From Helicobacter mesocricetorum (lineage in GTDB: Bacteria; Campylobacterota; Campylobacteria; Campylobacterales; Helicobacteraceae), in contig NZ_FZPJ01000006.1 in assembly GCF_900198605.1 (NCBI RefSeq), positions 1 to 64,000 on the forward strand: DNA of 64,000 bases. Direction: 5' to 3'. Position 1 is the first letter of the stretch, and each line of letters opens with the position of its first letter. This document shows positions 63,078-64,000 of this stretch, one piece after another. Below the pieces are notes generated by a model. The model ran no database searches. It was not told where the DNA came from and saw nothing but the letters and a program-made list of their open reading frames with translations. Both the position numbers and the translations under genes were made by a program.

Positions 63078-64000
63078 TTAAATTGCTCCAATATTCTTAA
63101 ATCACTCTCAAAAAATGACCGCAAATCTGGCACATTAAATAGAAGCATTGCAAATCTCTCAACACCTAAACCAAAGGCATATCCACTTACATTTTCATAA
63201 CCCACAGCTTTAAACACATTATCATCGACAATTCCACATCCCAAAACTTCTAACCAACCCGTATGGGAGCATACTCTACACCCCTTACCTTTGCAAAAAA
63301 TACAGCTCATATCCACTTCCGCACTTGGTTCGGTAAAAGGAAAAAAACTTGACCGAAACCTTACCTTTACCTCACCAAAGATATATTTCAAAAAATCTTC
63401 CAAAATAAATTTAAGATTAGCAAAACTTACAGAATCTTTGCCCTCTTCTACCACTAATCCCTCCACTTGATGAAACATTGGAGTATGTGTCAAATCATAA
63501 TCACAACGAAAAACATTCCCGGGGCATATCATACGAATAGGAGGTTTTTGGGATTCCATTGTGCGAATCTGCACAGGAGAAGTATGGGTTCGCAAAAGTT
63601 TATTATCCTTAAAATAAAAGGTATCTTGCATATCACGCGCAGGATGATAAGGGGAAAGATTCAAAGCTTCAAAATTATGAAAATCATCTTCAACCAAAGG
63701 ACCCATTTTAACCGCAAAGTTCATACTCTCAAAATAATCTACAATTTTATCTAGCATCAACATAATAGGATGACTTGCCCCCCTTAAATTAGAAGTATTA
63801 AACAAAGAAACATCAATTTTTTCTTTTTCAATCCTTTCTTCTAGTTCTCGCATTGATAGCCATTCTTTTTTATTAGCTAATGCTCTCTCAAAGTTTATTT
63901 TTAAGGTATTTAACTCTTTTGCTAATGTTTTCTTAGTAGCAGCCTCACAATTTTTAAGCTCTGCAAATTTAGCCGTTAAACTTCCTTTCTTTCCTAGCAC
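63074..64000 (-). CDS. pheS: Phenylalanine-tRNA ligase alpha subunit (5' end beyond the window)
   Basis: 308 codons are visible; the gene continues past the window edge, because the first visible residues [20 protein letters not shown] belong inside the N-terminal coiled coil, and about 20 residues are missing. Class II synthetase motifs include [46 protein letters not shown] and the motif 3 region [16 protein letters not shown]. Cysteines in [19 protein letters not shown] form a zinc-ribbon-like insertion typical of many bacterial PheS. It is the catalytic subunit paired with PheT. Confidence 0.96.
   Translation of the reverse strand: MLGKKGSLTAKFAELKNCEAATKKTLAKELNTLKINFERALANKKEWLSMRELEERIEKEKIDVSLFNTSNLRGASHPIMLMLDKIVDYFESMNFAVKMGPLVEDDFHNFEALNLSPYHPARDMQDTFYFKDNKLLRTHTSPVQIRTMESQKPPIRMICPGNVFRCDYDLTHTPMFHQVEGLVVEEGKDSVSFANLKFILEDFLKYIFGEVKVRFRSSFFPFTEPSAEVDMSCIFCKGKGCRVCSHTGWLEVLGCGIVDDNVFKAVGYENVSGYAFGLGVERFAMLLFNVPDLRSFFESDLRILEQFK

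Noticed and set aside
1-64000. CRISPR arrays, insertion sequences, prophage, rRNA genes, tmRNA, SRP RNA or RNase P RNA
   Set aside because: No regularly spaced repeats, transposase or integrase motifs, or recognisable conserved RNA cores were seen on either strand.

Overview
The window looks like the chromosome of a Helicobacter outside the gastric H. pylori group, most likely an enterohepatic species. The DNA is AT-rich. Gene blocks match what I recall of H. pylori gene order: mltD-rlpA-kdsC-lptC-lptA-engB-pbp2, serA-unknown-rpsA-ispH-aroA-pheT-pheS, ppiD-ftsA-ftsZ, and the HP0268 family next to miaB. Other traits are more typical of Campylobacter and enterohepatic helicobacters: an ABC-type capsule export locus, a cytochrome P450 beside kpsS, a carboxyspermidine dehydrogenase and a selenocysteine tRNA. 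Species assignment is inference. No CRISPR array, insertion sequence or prophage was seen.

Layout. 1-3.4 kb: the start of a type IIG restriction-modification enzyme and a complete MboII-like type IIS system (two methylases plus an HNH endonuclease), all on the minus strand. 3.4-5.2 kb: a carboxynorspermidine/carboxyspermidine dehydrogenase interrupted in frame by two foreign-looking segments, one made of palindromic repeats. 5.4-10.1 kb: tRNA-Sec, ftsK, an unknown gene behind a sigma54-like promoter, and six tRNA genes. 10.2-13.3 kb: a CinA-family gene, ppk2 and pldA. 13.4-19 kb: kpsMTED and kpsS, with a 13-G tract in front of kpsS. 19-22.8 kb (minus): an operon of a membrane-bound putative serine hydrolase, a P450, a small membrane protein and galE. 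23-30.4 kb: glmS, then ftsZ, ftsA, a PpiD-like isomerase and nusA on the minus strand.

30.6-43.5 kb is an almost unbroken plus-strand run. It covers tRNA thiomethylation (miaB), envelope and LPS assembly (acyltransferase, mltD, rlpA, kdsC, lptC, lptA, MreD-like, pbp2, uppS), a lone hisB, engB, an ArgA-like acetyltransferase and coaBC. 43.5-46 kb (minus) is the metNIQ methionine importer. 46-52.5 kb holds a small exported protein, an NSS transporter, a large soluble protein with two Cache-like halves, a YqiA-like esterase, tpx, tsaD and an unknown gene with a sigma28-like -10 box. 52.6-53.7 kb is an agmatine deiminase. An 816-bp gene-poor stretch between two tRNA-Leu genes follows. The window ends with serA, an unknown membrane protein, rpsA, ispH, aroA, pheT and a pheS that runs off the edge.

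Most of the window is housekeeping. The items most worth a second look are the tandem duplication that lengthens the MboII-like endonuclease, the palindromic repeats inside the polyamine dehydrogenase, the poly-G tract before kpsS, the P450/hydrolase/galE operon beside the capsule genes, the unknown genes with flagellar-type promoters, and the tandem-Cache protein with no membrane or output domain.
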